From positions 124,001-188,000 of the forward strand of contig JASISA010000040.1 in assembly GCA_031771865.1 (NCBI GenBank): a stretch of 64,000 nucleotides of DNA. Reading direction: 5' to 3'. The notes below the pieces were generated by a model. The model ran no database searches and was not told the DNA's origin. It saw only the letters and a list, made by a program, of their open reading frames with translations. Positions within the stretch are counted from its first letter, which is position 1, and each line of letters starts with the position of its first letter. Source of the DNA: Nothophaeocryptopus gaeumannii (lineage: Eukaryota > Ascomycota > Dothideomycetes > Mycosphaerellales > Mycosphaerellaceae). Both the position numbers and the translations under genes were made by a program. Below are positions 41,961 through 51,545 of this stretch, piece by piece.

Positions 41961-42800
41961 CAGACTGATCTGGGAGGAGATGGCGAGTGGGCTGCGAGTT
42001 GGTAGAACGGAAGGTGTCCTGAACGGCCATCAGAGACCAGCGCCGCGATCCTTCGCAGTCCAGAGGATAGGGTTCAATATTAATGAGTGGGAGTTATGTT
42101 TGGAAGACGACGCGAGACGCCCTACTCCCGGCAATCGGATGTGGTGGCTGCCATTCCCTGTGCGCCGCGCAAGCATTGGACAGTGAATCCGCCGGGCCAT
42201 GATCAGACCCTAGCCATCACCGTTTCGCGCTGCGGTCAAGTAAGGGGGGGACAAGTGAGTGCTGCCATCAAATGCACTTGAATTGAAGAGAGTTTTGATG
42301 TGAAGCCGCCCAATTCGAGCCCAGCCCTCGGTGATATAGACGGTATCAAGATTTCCTGCCCAACCACGGAACCCTTCTTCTTCCCCTACACCTTTCCGTC
42401 TCACAAGTGGCCGCACTCCCCGACGGCAATTGCGACGAGCGCAGACTGGGATTGAAAATGCCCTCTGCAGCGCATGGTTGTGGTGAGGGGTGGCATGATC
42501 GCTTGGCAAGTGCGCTAGAATAGGACGAATGCGAGCCCGTCACTTCCCTGCGCCTTTCCTCCACCGCCGGTCCTCCTTCGCCATCATCGCCTCGGGAGTA
42601 GTCTGGGATCTTACTTGCCAATCCGTCTACAACATAGCGCCTTCTGTCTCATGCCGGCACCTTCGGATGACAACTATACTTGTAGCCTTGTGTTGAGACA
42701 TGCCAATTCTCACGGCACGAGTTCTTATTCTTGCTTCTTCGGCGCCTTTTGGATTGGGAACGACTGGACGCTTGCTTCGACATTGGATGAGCACACTACA
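41961..42800. other. intergenic, MOSC gene promoter
   Basis: 840 bases including the decayed 5' part of the hydrolase. Part of an open plus-strand frame from 42615 precedes the preferred MOSC start and is treated as leader. Nothing else is recognised. Confidence 0.35.
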
Positions 42801-44204
42801 ATGGACGGACTTGACCTGCACGCATTCTTCCAGCACTATGCGGCATACATTGGATCCCCAGGGGGCACAGCAGCTCTTTTCTTAGTACTACCCTTGATCA
42901 ATATCATATGGAAAGACGCGAAGGATAGAAATCTGCAAAGACTACCACCACCACCCGGAATACCAGGCTGTAGACGATATGGATCCAGCGGAAGCAAGCT
43001 TGAAGATCAGTACGGACGACAGCCCACATCTAACGACAGAGATCAGAAAGCGCAGACCACGATCAAGGCACTTTCTGTCTACCCGATCAAGTCATGCAGA
43101 GGTGTGGAGGTCCCCAATGCTGTCGTTACCTCGACCGGACTCCTTTATGACAGGCTTTTCTCCTTTGCACAGCTTGTGTCAACTCAGGCCGATTCGGACC
43201 ATACAATTGCGCCGGGTGTCAGTGAGCCGCATGGTCGATGGAACCATCAATGGAAGTTCATCACGCAGCGAGAGTTCCCCAAACTAGCTCTATTGGAAAC
43301 CGAGCTTTGGATACCCGATCCACGCCACATGGCAAAAGACAGACGAGAATCGGCCGCAAATTTCTCACAGCAAAATGACGTCGATCAGGTCAACGACTGG
43401 GCTATGAATGGCGGCTGTCTCATTGTTCGCTTCCCATATGAAACCAAGAGCCTGTGGTGGGGGACTTACACAGAGACCGTGACGATGAAGCTTCCTCTGG
43501 TGCCAACGTCATATCGAGCGAAGGCCAAGGGCTACAATTCAGAGAGCATGACGGTTTGGCGAGACACCCCCGAAGCCATCAACGTCTCAAATGAAATCGA
43601 AAGCGATGCACTCGCCAAGCTGAGCTACTTCCTGGGAGTTAGAAACCCCCTCGCACTCTTCCGTAGCGACGAGACAAAACTTCGAAGCATCACACGAAGC
43701 CTACCAGCGGATCGCCAAGAGGATGACAACTTCCAAGTCGGCTTCGCAGATGCCTTCCCCGTCCACCTCCTCAACGTCGCCTCAGCACAAGCAACCGACC
43801 AATGCATGCCCGCAGGCACCGCCTCCAAAGGCCGACTGGACGCCGTACGCTTCCGCGCCAACATCTACATCTCCGGTCCACCCGCCTACACCGAAGACCA
43901 ATGGAAGCGCATCATCCTCGGCCAAGCCGCCGACTCTCGAACAGCACGCCCAGCAGAATGGCACGCTGCCTGTCGGACTGCGAGATGCAATTTACCGAAT
44001 GTTGATCCAGCTACGGGGATCAGAGATAGGAATGAGCCAGGCACGACGCTGAGGAGGACGAGAGTGGTGGATGAAGGGGCGAAACCGCATCCGACTTTGG
44101 GGTTGAGTATGATACCGCTTTTTGAGGAGGGGGTTTTGAGGGTGGGTGATCGCGTGGAGGTCTTGGGGACGGGGGAGCATTGCTATGAGAAGATGTTTGC
44201 TTAG
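42801..44204 (+). CDS. membrane-anchored MOSC-domain protein (mARC-like)
   Basis: Single exon, 467 aa from MDGLDLHAFFQHY; the open frame begins 62 codons earlier but that stretch is not protein-like. A membrane anchor is at about 20-38 (GGTAALFLVLPLINIIW). Then the MOSC N-terminal beta-barrel domain (ALSVYPIKSCRGVEVPNAVV, GLLYDRLFSF, FITQREFPKLALLE) and the MOSC domain (about 270-450) with NVASAQATDQCMPAG, DAVRFRANIYISGPPAY, and CRTARCNLPNVDPATGIRD holding the conserved Cys expected to ligate molybdenum. C-terminus LFEEGVLRVGDRVEVLG. The architecture matches mitochondrial amidoxime-reducing component proteins. Likely an N-terminally anchored molybdenum-cofactor oxidoreductase; partner reductases are not in the window. 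Confidence 0.82.
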   Translation: MDGLDLHAFFQHYAAYIGSPGGTAALFLVLPLINIIWKDAKDRNLQRLPPPPGIPGCRRYGSSGSKLEDQYGRQPTSNDRDQKAQTTIKALSVYPIKSCRGVEVPNAVVTSTGLLYDRLFSFAQLVSTQADSDHTIAPGVSEPHGRWNHQWKFITQREFPKLALLETELWIPDPRHMAKDRRESAANFSQQNDVDQVNDWAMNGGCLIVRFPYETKSLWWGTYTETVTMKLPLVPTSYRAKAKGYNSESMTVWRDTPEAINVSNEIESDALAKLSYFLGVRNPLALFRSDETKLRSITRSLPADRQEDDNFQVGFADAFPVHLLNVASAQATDQCMPAGTASKGRLDAVRFRANIYISGPPAYTEDQWKRIILGQAADSRTARPAEWHAACRTARCNLPNVDPATGIRDRNEPGTTLRRTRVVDEGAKPHPTLGLSMIPLFEEGVLRVGDRVEVLGTGEHCYEKMFA

Positions 44205-44783
44205 GATGATGCATTGGATTTGTGTCAGATGGATGGGATGGGGGAGTGTAATGAGGAGGAGTTTGGAGATGGCATTGATACCACCAGGAACTCTGGGGAG
44301 GTATTGCATGCTATTGCGGTTTTGGTACCTCTGCTGATGGATAGCGACAGTGGAGAGGATCATGAGGTGGATATAGATTGCTATCATGCTCTCGATAGAC
44401 GATATGTCAGAGTTTGATGCTGCTGGGTGTTTTAGATATGTACATTGAATGAGTAAGGATCGTTGCCTGATATGACTTGCAAGAAGCTCGTCCAACTCCT
44501 TTTGCTCCATCTCCGGATCTTGGGGTATCAACACTCGCAATACGCTTTCGTATCACACTGAAAACTGTACCGCACATCAGCATCAGCATCTCACCTCGCT
44601 GTAGTACCACTTAATCGAGTAATCTTGACGACATGACTTACCATTCCGGAGTCCCAGCCTCGCACTTATCATACCATCTGCATAACGCACAGGCCGTCTC
44701 GTCACATTGCCCAGACCTCGTGGGATGTGTGGGCGTAGGTCGCGCTTGCCGCACCACTGTTGTTGTTGTATGAAATTCGAATT
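44205..44783. other. intergenic
   Basis: 579 bases with short overlapping ORFs on both strands. One minus-strand frame ends with a Cys-rich stretch (CDETACALCRWYDKC, about 44650-44700) that might be an exon of the secreted peptide gene next to it; no clean splice was found. Confidence 0.3.
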
Positions 44784-44936
44784 CTATCCGAGTGCGAGTT
44801 GTGGTTGTATGTATTGTGATTGTTGTAGAGGTTCTTCGGGCTGAAGGGAGTTGCCAATGGGGAGTTGTTGTTGTTGTGCGTTGGCTATGGCGGTGAAGGC
44901 CAAGAAGAAAAGTGAGAGTAGAGCTTTGAGGAGCAT
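44784..44936 (-). CDS. small secreted Gln-rich peptide, possibly incomplete
   Basis: 50 codons from MLLKALLSLFFLAFTAIANA, a textbook signal peptide with a cleavage site before QQQQLPIGN. The mature part is Gln/Pro-rich and short, ending at TAG. A downstream Cys-rich reading in another frame may belong to a later exon. No family is recognised. Start is the Met directly before the hydrophobic core; the open frame extends further upstream without need. Confidence 0.35.
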   Translation of the reverse strand: MLLKALLSLFFLAFTAIANAQQQQLPIGNSLQPEEPLQQSQYIQPQLALG

Positions 44937-45571
44937 CTTGGTGGTTTGTGTGGTGAGGGACTTCTCTTGACTTGAGACTTGAGTGTTGCACGACAGAATG
45001 CAGATGCTAAAAAGAGGGAAAAGCGTGTCCATACAGACCTGGTTTATCATGCGTAGAGAGGAGACTTTGAAACATTTGACGCTGCTTTGCCGCTGACGGA
45101 CGTGTAGTGCAGGCTTGATGTGGGGAGGTCGAGATGGAGGTTGCTATCGATGGAGGCATTGATACTGGGATGTTTGTGTGTAGGCGCTGCTGTGCCGCTG
45201 AGGGCGCGTAGAGGGAAGCATCTGAGGATGAAAGCAAGGATCGAGGACCGCTTGCAGGCCGTAGCAGATGATGTTGGCACTGTTTCGAGCAAGCAAAGAT
45301 TTTCTAGTGAGAGTCTCGGCTGGCCCTTTCGGGGAGAACGAGGTGATGTTGATGTTGATGGTGGTGCAGCATAGTGATGGAGCTGGACTCCGAGATATTC
45401 ATGCCTGAGGTTTGAGTGCGGGTCGGAACGCAGCCGAAAGTCTGCACTGCCAAGAACGCACATTTCGGAAAGACCTCCAACTCCGCTTCGCATTGTGACT
45501 TCCTGTTGTCAGGCTTCTGTTTGAACCGCACCCCGTCGACAACCACTTCACCCACCGCCGATACCGCCAAA
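44937..45571. promoter_or_regulatory. RPS17 upstream region
   Basis: 635 bases ahead of the ribosomal protein gene. Pyrimidine-rich patches lie just before the start (45500-45560), as usual for fungal ribosomal protein leaders. Short ORFs on both strands are not supported. Confidence 0.4.
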
Positions 45572-46138
45572 ATGGGTCGCGTCCGCACCAAGACCGTCAA
45601 GAAGTCCGCCAAGGTCATCATCGAGCGATACTACCCAAAGCTCACCCTCGACTTCGAGACCAACAAGCGAATCTGCGATGAAATCGCCGTGATCGCATCC
45701 AAGCGCCTGCGCAACAAGGTATGCCTACGCAAACGATCTGGAGGAGGACGCTGGAGCATATTCTGACATTGTGATCCTCCAGATTGCCGGCTACACCACT
45801 CACTTGATGAAGCGTATTCAGCGCGGTCCCGTCCGCGGTATCTCCTTCAAGCTGCAGGAAGAGGAGCGTGAGAGGAAGGATCAGTACGTGCCAGAGGTGT
45901 CTGCTCTCGACTTCACTCAGAACAGCGAGAGCGGCATGCTCGATGTCGACCAGGAGACCAAGGACCTGCTCAAGTCCATGGGCGTACGTTACATACGATA
46001 CACCCGCACGAGAAGGAAAATGTGGGCTAACATGGATATCTACAGTTCGACAGCATCCCAGTCAACGTCGTTGCCGTCCAGCAGCAGCAAGTTGCCGAGC
46101 GCCCTCGCCGCTTCGGCGACCGTAACCCACGCGTCTAA
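45572..46138 (+). CDS. RPS17: 40S ribosomal protein S17 (eS17)
   Basis: Exons 45572-45718, 45783-45983 and 46046-46138, phase 0, 146 aa. Structural protein of the small ribosomal subunit. Starts MGRVRTKTVKKSAKVIIERY, continues with LTLDFETNKRICDEIAVIAS and KRLRNKIAGYTTHLMKRIQR (spliced), GPVRGISFKLQEEERERKDQ, and ends PRRFGDRNPRV. The sequence is the standard eS17 along its full length. Introns have GTATGC/GTACGT donors and CTCCAG/CTACAG acceptors. High-confidence anchor for the splice style of this genome. Confidence 0.97.
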
Positions 46139-46654
46139 ACGACTACTTCACGCGATTACGACGACTTTGGGAGTTCTGGGCGTTGGCCTGCGGCTTGACC
46201 AAGATTGTCGCCGTGGAGATGGCTGCGTCCTAGCTAGCGCTAGTTATGTGAGAATGGAGTGTCTTTCCTCCTACCAGGTGTCGCTGAGTCTTGCCGTGAG
46301 GCGGACGAGGCTTGATTGCCAATACTCTTTTCCCCTTCCTCCCACTCGTGTCACCGCGCTTGCTCTGCAAGTGCGCATGTGATATGTTGGTCATTCCATG
46401 TTGGGATTGGCAAAGGGCAGCTCAGAAAAGCATTGATTGAATTGTTGCGTGCTCAGACTCCACCCTCGAAGTTTGCACAGTCTCGAAAACTGGGTCGGCA
46501 TTGCCCTCCCTGCCTGGATCCAATAGCACCCGAGCGATTATCTTGCGCAACTGATCAAGTAATGTCACTTCCTTGCGAGTGAGCACGCTGAAGCATGCTG
46601 CATTTCAACGAGTTTTGGTTGATACTGTAAGCAGCATGGACTGAACAAGGTGTC
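46139..46654. other. intergenic between convergent genes
   Basis: 516 bases between RPS17 and the HAD gene ends. Only short ORFs. Expected to contain both 3' UTRs. Confidence 0.35.
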
Positions 46655-47493
46655 TTAGTTTCCAGCGAACGCCTTGTCAACATCGTCTGCAATTCCCTGC
46701 ATGCTATCATACTTCCACGTATGCTCTACCATGCCCTCGTAATCACCAAATCCACCACCCATGGCAAACCCTTCATCACCACGAACGATCCAAGCACTAT
46801 CAATCCCCATGATCTTCGCCGGAGCGTGATCAGCACGCATACTTTGAGCTGTGTGCAATATTTGCGCTTGCTTCACTCCAAAAGCCGTCTCTACGTGCGA
46901 AACCAGATACTCAAAGTTTTCGATATACGGCTTGTACGAGCCGATGTCTTCAGCAGTGTACACAGCGTCGAATTCGATTTCCGCGAGAGGGCCACTTTGA
47001 AGTTTAGCAAAGCTGGCCCGGTCGATGTTCGACAAGATAACGAGCTTATAGTGCTTTTTCAGCGATCGTAGCGCGTCAACAGTATCCGAAAATGCCGGCC
47101 AGGTTCCAAAGGAGTTCCCGAAAGCAGACGCTTCTTTGGCGGACACTTTCCCCAAGCTCAGCGAGATGGACAACGCCGAGTATGCCTGCGCTAGAATCTC
47201 GGAGTAGATTCCTTTAGGGTTGGTCATGACCAGAGGTATCTCAAAAGCACTGAACTTGGCGAGCAATGCCTTGCGGTCGGTTGCTAGGCGATTCGAACGT
47301 GGCAATCGTGCTCGCAAAGGTTCCAAAGCCTTGTATACTCCATCTGCGTATCCATTCACAATTAGCGTCCGGAAGTCCGCAATACTGCTGGTGAGTTCCA
47401 ATTACCATTCCAGTCTATCAAAGTTCCTAAACAATCAAACGAATTGACCTTGAAGTCCACGAAAGATTTCGGATTACCGGGGCGGACCTTCAT
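46655..47493 (-). CDS. HAD-superfamily hydrolase (2-haloacid dehalogenase-like)
   Basis: Exons 47406-47493 and 46655-47343, in phase, 258 aa. HAD hydrolases use an Asp nucleophile; this subtype resembles type II haloacid dehalogenases. Motif I is VNSFDCLGTLIDW (nucleophile Asp about residue 18; Leu replaces the usual Tyr after Cys), an alpha-helical cap follows, motif II is KLVILSNIDRASF (Ser/Asn), the Lys of motif III is in EDIGSYKPYIENF, and motif IV is weak (KIMGIDSAWIVRGDEG). Intron 62 nt. It is divergent from a Zn2Cys6 regulator with 316 bases between, which suggests co-regulation with the catabolic block to its right. The substrate is unknown; phosphatase activity is equally possible. 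Confidence 0.82.
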
Positions 47494-47809
47494 CAGTGCC
47501 GTACATGAGCTGTCAATGTTCTCGCTGGGTAGAGGCTGTACGCAAGGACAGCCTATTATACGCGTCACAAGGGCAAAGAAAACCGAGCAGAGTGGAAGAC
47601 TTGACGCGAATGGAACTTGCATCCTCACGTGACACCGACAGATCTGGAGCACCGTTTCGAGCAATCATTTGCGGTTAGCGCGTTTCTCTACCTTTCGTCC
47701 TGCCAAACTGCAATTCGTGCCATGACGGGCTTGTTGCCGGCCAGGCTCAACTCCTACGGTCACAGCAGCAGGTATCGTATCCGCCGCCTGCTGCTGTGAT
47801 GGTTTGGAA
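47494..47809. promoter_or_regulatory. divergent promoter, HAD hydrolase / Zn2Cys6 regulator
   Basis: 316 bases between outward-facing starts. A short region shared by a pathway regulator and an enzyme gene; no binding site was identified by eye. Confidence 0.4.
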
Positions 47810-49639
47810 ATGGCAAGAAATCGCAAAGGGCCAGAGCTCCGCTCTCGTAATGGTCAGTCGCCATCTTGTGCGCATCTGTGAACCGTATCGCCTCTAACTA
47901 ACGCGCCCAAACAGGCTGTCAGACCTGTCGTAGCCGCCACGTCAAATGTGGTGAGGAGCGCCCACGTTGTATGCAATGTGACCGCCACCACAGGCCTTGC
48001 AGATATCCCGAGATCCAATTTCGCTGGTCTACCGCTGAGAGCTTAGAGACCTGGGCAAAACGTGGACATGGAGCTTCATACTCCGGGCCAGGCGAAGACT
48101 CGGCCAGCATCACTCGTTCGCCTTCTGCCGATCGTGGACCCTCCTCTCTTTCAGGGACTTGTACTCAATCAGACACTGGCTCAGGCCACGATAGAAGTGC
48201 GTTGCTGTCAGATATTGAAAATACCGAGAACTTCGCTCTTGGACCAACAGCTGCTCGCAACAGTACTCCGACCGATGCGGGTGACATTGGAGAATACGGA
48301 GACGATGCTTGCGGGATAAGCGCAACTGGCAGTGACGATGACGGTGATAGTGCCAGCAGTCATGGCACTGGTGCAGCGCTGCCGCTGATGCCAGCTACTG
48401 TCACCGATGATCGCTACTGCGGCTCTATTGACGTCCCCGAGGGCCTAGAGGTGAGCACTGACGATGCAAGTATCTTCTGTTATTGTAAGGCCACAGCTTT
48501 TGCCGCTGCTTCATGGCGAACGCTGACTCGTAAGCACAGACGTGAAGCATCTCGCAGGAGTATTATCACCTCACGGCGGGTTTTCAAACCCATATCAGCA
48601 TTTAGCATCGCTTGCGCTTGTGGCGCCGGTCTTACTGCACACCGTCCTGGCCGTCACGACTGCGTATACGTCCAATCGTGCAGATCTTAAGCAGGTCGAA
48701 TTCAGTGCAACGAAGCAAGCGCAAGCACTTTCATCATTAAGAGAGTTCTTGTCTGCGGTGAACTCGGGATCAAAATTCCAGACCAACATTATGGAAGCAG
48801 CGGTCGCAGCCATTTTGCTTCAAGTCTTCCATCTGGCTTTGACTGGTGGTGTGGAGGTTGATGCTCACCTCGCTTGCGCGGTTCACTTGCTGCACGAGAT
48901 GGGTTACATCGAACAATCTGTCCACGGATTTTTCGGCCGCATCATTGTCCATCGGTTCGCAACGATTGACGTGGCTCAAGCCATCTATAGACGGACGAGA
49001 CCACATTTGCCCTCGTCTGAATTTTGGCTCTACGAACCGAGTATGGGGGAAGACGCACTTGAGCCCAATCTACGCGACACGGCCGGGTACCCACCGTCGA
49101 TCCTGAGTTTCCTCGTGCGAGCCGCAGAAGCGACAGTGAACGTGGCTTCAACAGAAATGACTTCGATGGAAGTTGCCAAGATGGCACGAGATTTGGAGGC
49201 AGACATGGTTGCATACAAATCGTCCAGCCAAGGCATGGCCCTCGACAAGCTGAGCGAGTGTTTCTACTGGTTGGCGCATCTGCTGCTACAACGTCGCGTA
49301 TATCTCGACCCGACGCACTCTTTGCGAGTACAGTCGACGATCAAGACGATTTTCGAGCTTGTCGATGCTCTGCCTGGCGAAGCGCGATCTGACTCTTCAG
49401 TGTTCCTACCGTTCAATATCGCGGCGAGAGAGGCGTTAACACCTGAGGATCGTGCTTGGGCTCGGGCGAAGAGTAGAGCACTGTGTCAGACGTATCGTGT
49501 TGACATAAAGAACGAATGTATGAGGTTAAGCGAAAGACTTTGGGAATGTACTGATCGAAATCTTGCTGCAATTTGCGCTTCTGCCGTTGAAGACGAGCTC
49601 TCTACCATTGAGGCGGAAAGCCTGTGCTTTGCTTTTTGA
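47810..49639 (+). CDS. Zn2Cys6 fungal transcription factor (46-54 kb block)
   Basis: Exons 47810-47852, 47915-48484 and 48540-49639, in phase, 570 aa. The zinc cluster CQTCRSRHVKCGEERPRCMQ continues as CDRHHRPCRYPE and follows a short basic leader (MARNRKGPELRSRN). The middle (80-190) is Ser/Asp-rich and disordered. The C-terminal 350 residues form the helical fungal-specific factor domain (YYVKHLAGVLSPHGG, LASLALVAPVLLHTVLAVTT, AHLACAVHLLHEMGYIEQSV). The second intron (GTAAGG...CACAG) restores Tyr at the YYVKHL junction. Likely regulator of the surrounding HAD, aldolase and hydratase-ligase genes, by position. Confidence 0.83.
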
Positions 49640-49749
49640 GCGATTCGTGTTCAGTATAGATGCTGGGCGGCAGAACCCTTCTTGAATGCACCACCTGAAA
49701 GCTCGCATTCGAGATCGTACTCTGTTTGCCACTCGAGATATAGAGTCTC

Positions 49750-50655
49750 CTAAAGGAAAGAGTAACCTACAGGATCGCTGGCCATCTTGAAATTGTAAGC
49801 GGCTTCTTCCTCAGATATGATCACCTTCTTCAACCCGCTTGCAGTCGCAGCTTCAACTGATAGCTGGATGGCACAGCTATGGTCTAAGAGAGAGAAGAGA
49901 AAAGCAGCTTCGTCAACCGTAGATCCGACCGTGAGCAGGCCATGGTTCATGAGGATAGCTGCCTTGTTCTTCGGGCCCAGCGCTCTGGCGATGTGCTCGC
50001 CTTCGTTGGAGATGAAAGCAATTCCCCCGTAATCGTTATACACCGCAAGGTGGTCATAAAAGGTACAGACATCTTGAGTGAGCATGTCGAGAGGTCGTCC
50101 AAACGCCGCCCAAGATCTGCCAGCATTTGTATGCGCGTGGCAGATTGCCTTAACCTCTGGCCGCGCTTTGTGGATGGCGCTATGAATGAAGAACCCCGCT
50201 GAGTTGGCCGGTCGCTGCTGTGATTCTCATCAGCGATCGACAAACCGCACGCGTGTCTTCGCTCCTCTTACTCGGTTGCCCCCAATGACCTCCCCGTCTA
50301 GGTTTAAACAAACCATATCGCCAGCCGTCATCAACCCGAAATGCTTACCAAGGGGATTCATCCATATGGCGTGGGGATGTTCAGGATCCCCCACAGATAT
50401 GTGCCCACTCAGTCCTTCGTTGTATCCGACACGCGCCCATACTCGGAAAACTGCCGCCATGTGCTCAAGTAGCCATTGTCGTTCTTCATGCGCAGTTTCA
50501 AATCGAGGGATTCCAGGAAGCGTCTCATTGCCATGACATACAGCTTGCAGCGGTGTCATATGCTCACTGCCGTGCTTGTGTGGTGTTCCTGTTTGATATG
50601 TCGGTGCGTTAGAAGATGTGTGGTCAATGGTCATGGTTTCCAGCGAAGGCGCCAT
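49750..50655 (-). CDS. class II aldolase/adducin-family protein
   Basis: Exons 50272-50655 and 49750-50217, phase 0, 283 aa. Members are zinc-dependent aldolases/epimerases; fungal ones of this kind are mostly uncharacterised. Seen: AVFRVWARVGYNEGLSGHIS (fold entry, conserved GLSGHIS), DMVCLNLDGEVIGGN, NSAGFFIHSAIHKARPEVKA, the metal motif ICHAHTNAGRSWAAFG (HxH), VYNDYGGIAFISNEGEHIAR with the third metal His region, and ILMNHGLLTVGSTVDEAAFL. Tail-to-tail with the regulator (110 bases apart) and divergent from the hydratase-ligase gene. Probably cytosolic, no targeting signal. Reaction unknown: retro-aldol cleavage or decarboxylation are possible. Confidence 0.83.
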
Positions 50656-51545
50656 GGCAATGTGGTGTTTGTAGATTGGAGTACGACTTCGATTCGGTGA
50701 CGAGATCTCGGAGAAGTACTCCAGTTAAACCGTGCGTACAACAAGTAGGTTGACTTTCTGAAAGAACGTATGCTGTGTCTAGAGTGTCAAGTCCCTGATG
50801 AGCGTCCTGCGCTGGCCTCACAACACCCGGGATTGTTTATAGTAACGCACCCAACTCTGCACGTAACATCACGGGCATGTGAGATTGGGCTGCAGCTGTC
50901 TCGTCTCTGCTGGCGAGGCTTTGCTCGTGTCGATGTGCTTTATGAGAGAAGGCGATACGGTACGGACCTACCGATTGCGAATTCATCTTCGTCCACTCAC
51001 CTCCCTACAGGCGTCTTTGCTGCCCGCAAGGCATCAGCTCTCAGCCTCGTCTTCTCTTCGCTTGGTTGGCGTCCAAGCCAGGGTATGAACCTCCGATCTG
51101 CATTTACCCAAATTCGGGGTACCGCGAGCCTTTCAACTCCACGCAGTCAGTCTCACAAATGCTACGGCGGGCAGTCCCGCTGTTGATCTCCCCAATAGCA
51201 ATGAATGCCACATGCACCATACATACCATTAGAGCTATTCGAAACGAGCGGTCCCATTCTACTCGATCCCTCGCGCGGTGCTGCACTGCATCACAGCGTG
51301 ACCGTGACTTCCAGGATTGATTGCAACTCCAGATCACGTAGCTTGCCAGCTTCCCGATGGCTGATACTTTCTCTCGTCCACCGCTCGGCCACGCGTGTCT
51401 GCACTGAGAGAGTAGTGTTGGTCAGATGAGAAAATGTCTCTTGTACCTCATCAGGGTGTCTTGCCGTTTCGACAAGGATCTCATTCATTTCGCTCTCGCT
51501 CTTGGGTCAAAGAATAACGTAGCCGCTATTTGCAGCAGTCTAGCC
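50656..51545. promoter_or_regulatory. divergent promoter, aldolase / hydratase-ligase fusion
   Basis: 890 bases between outward-facing starts. ORFs here have no protein-like features; the open frame directly before 51546 (from 51426) is treated as leader because the crotonase domain begins at MPDPNAVLYS. No binding site is claimed. Confidence 0.35.

Noticed and set aside
42615..42800. N-terminal 62-residue extension of the MOSC protein
   Set aside because: The sequence before MDGLDLHAFF is Cys/Ser-rich without pattern, and the later Met sits just before a membrane anchor as in related proteins.
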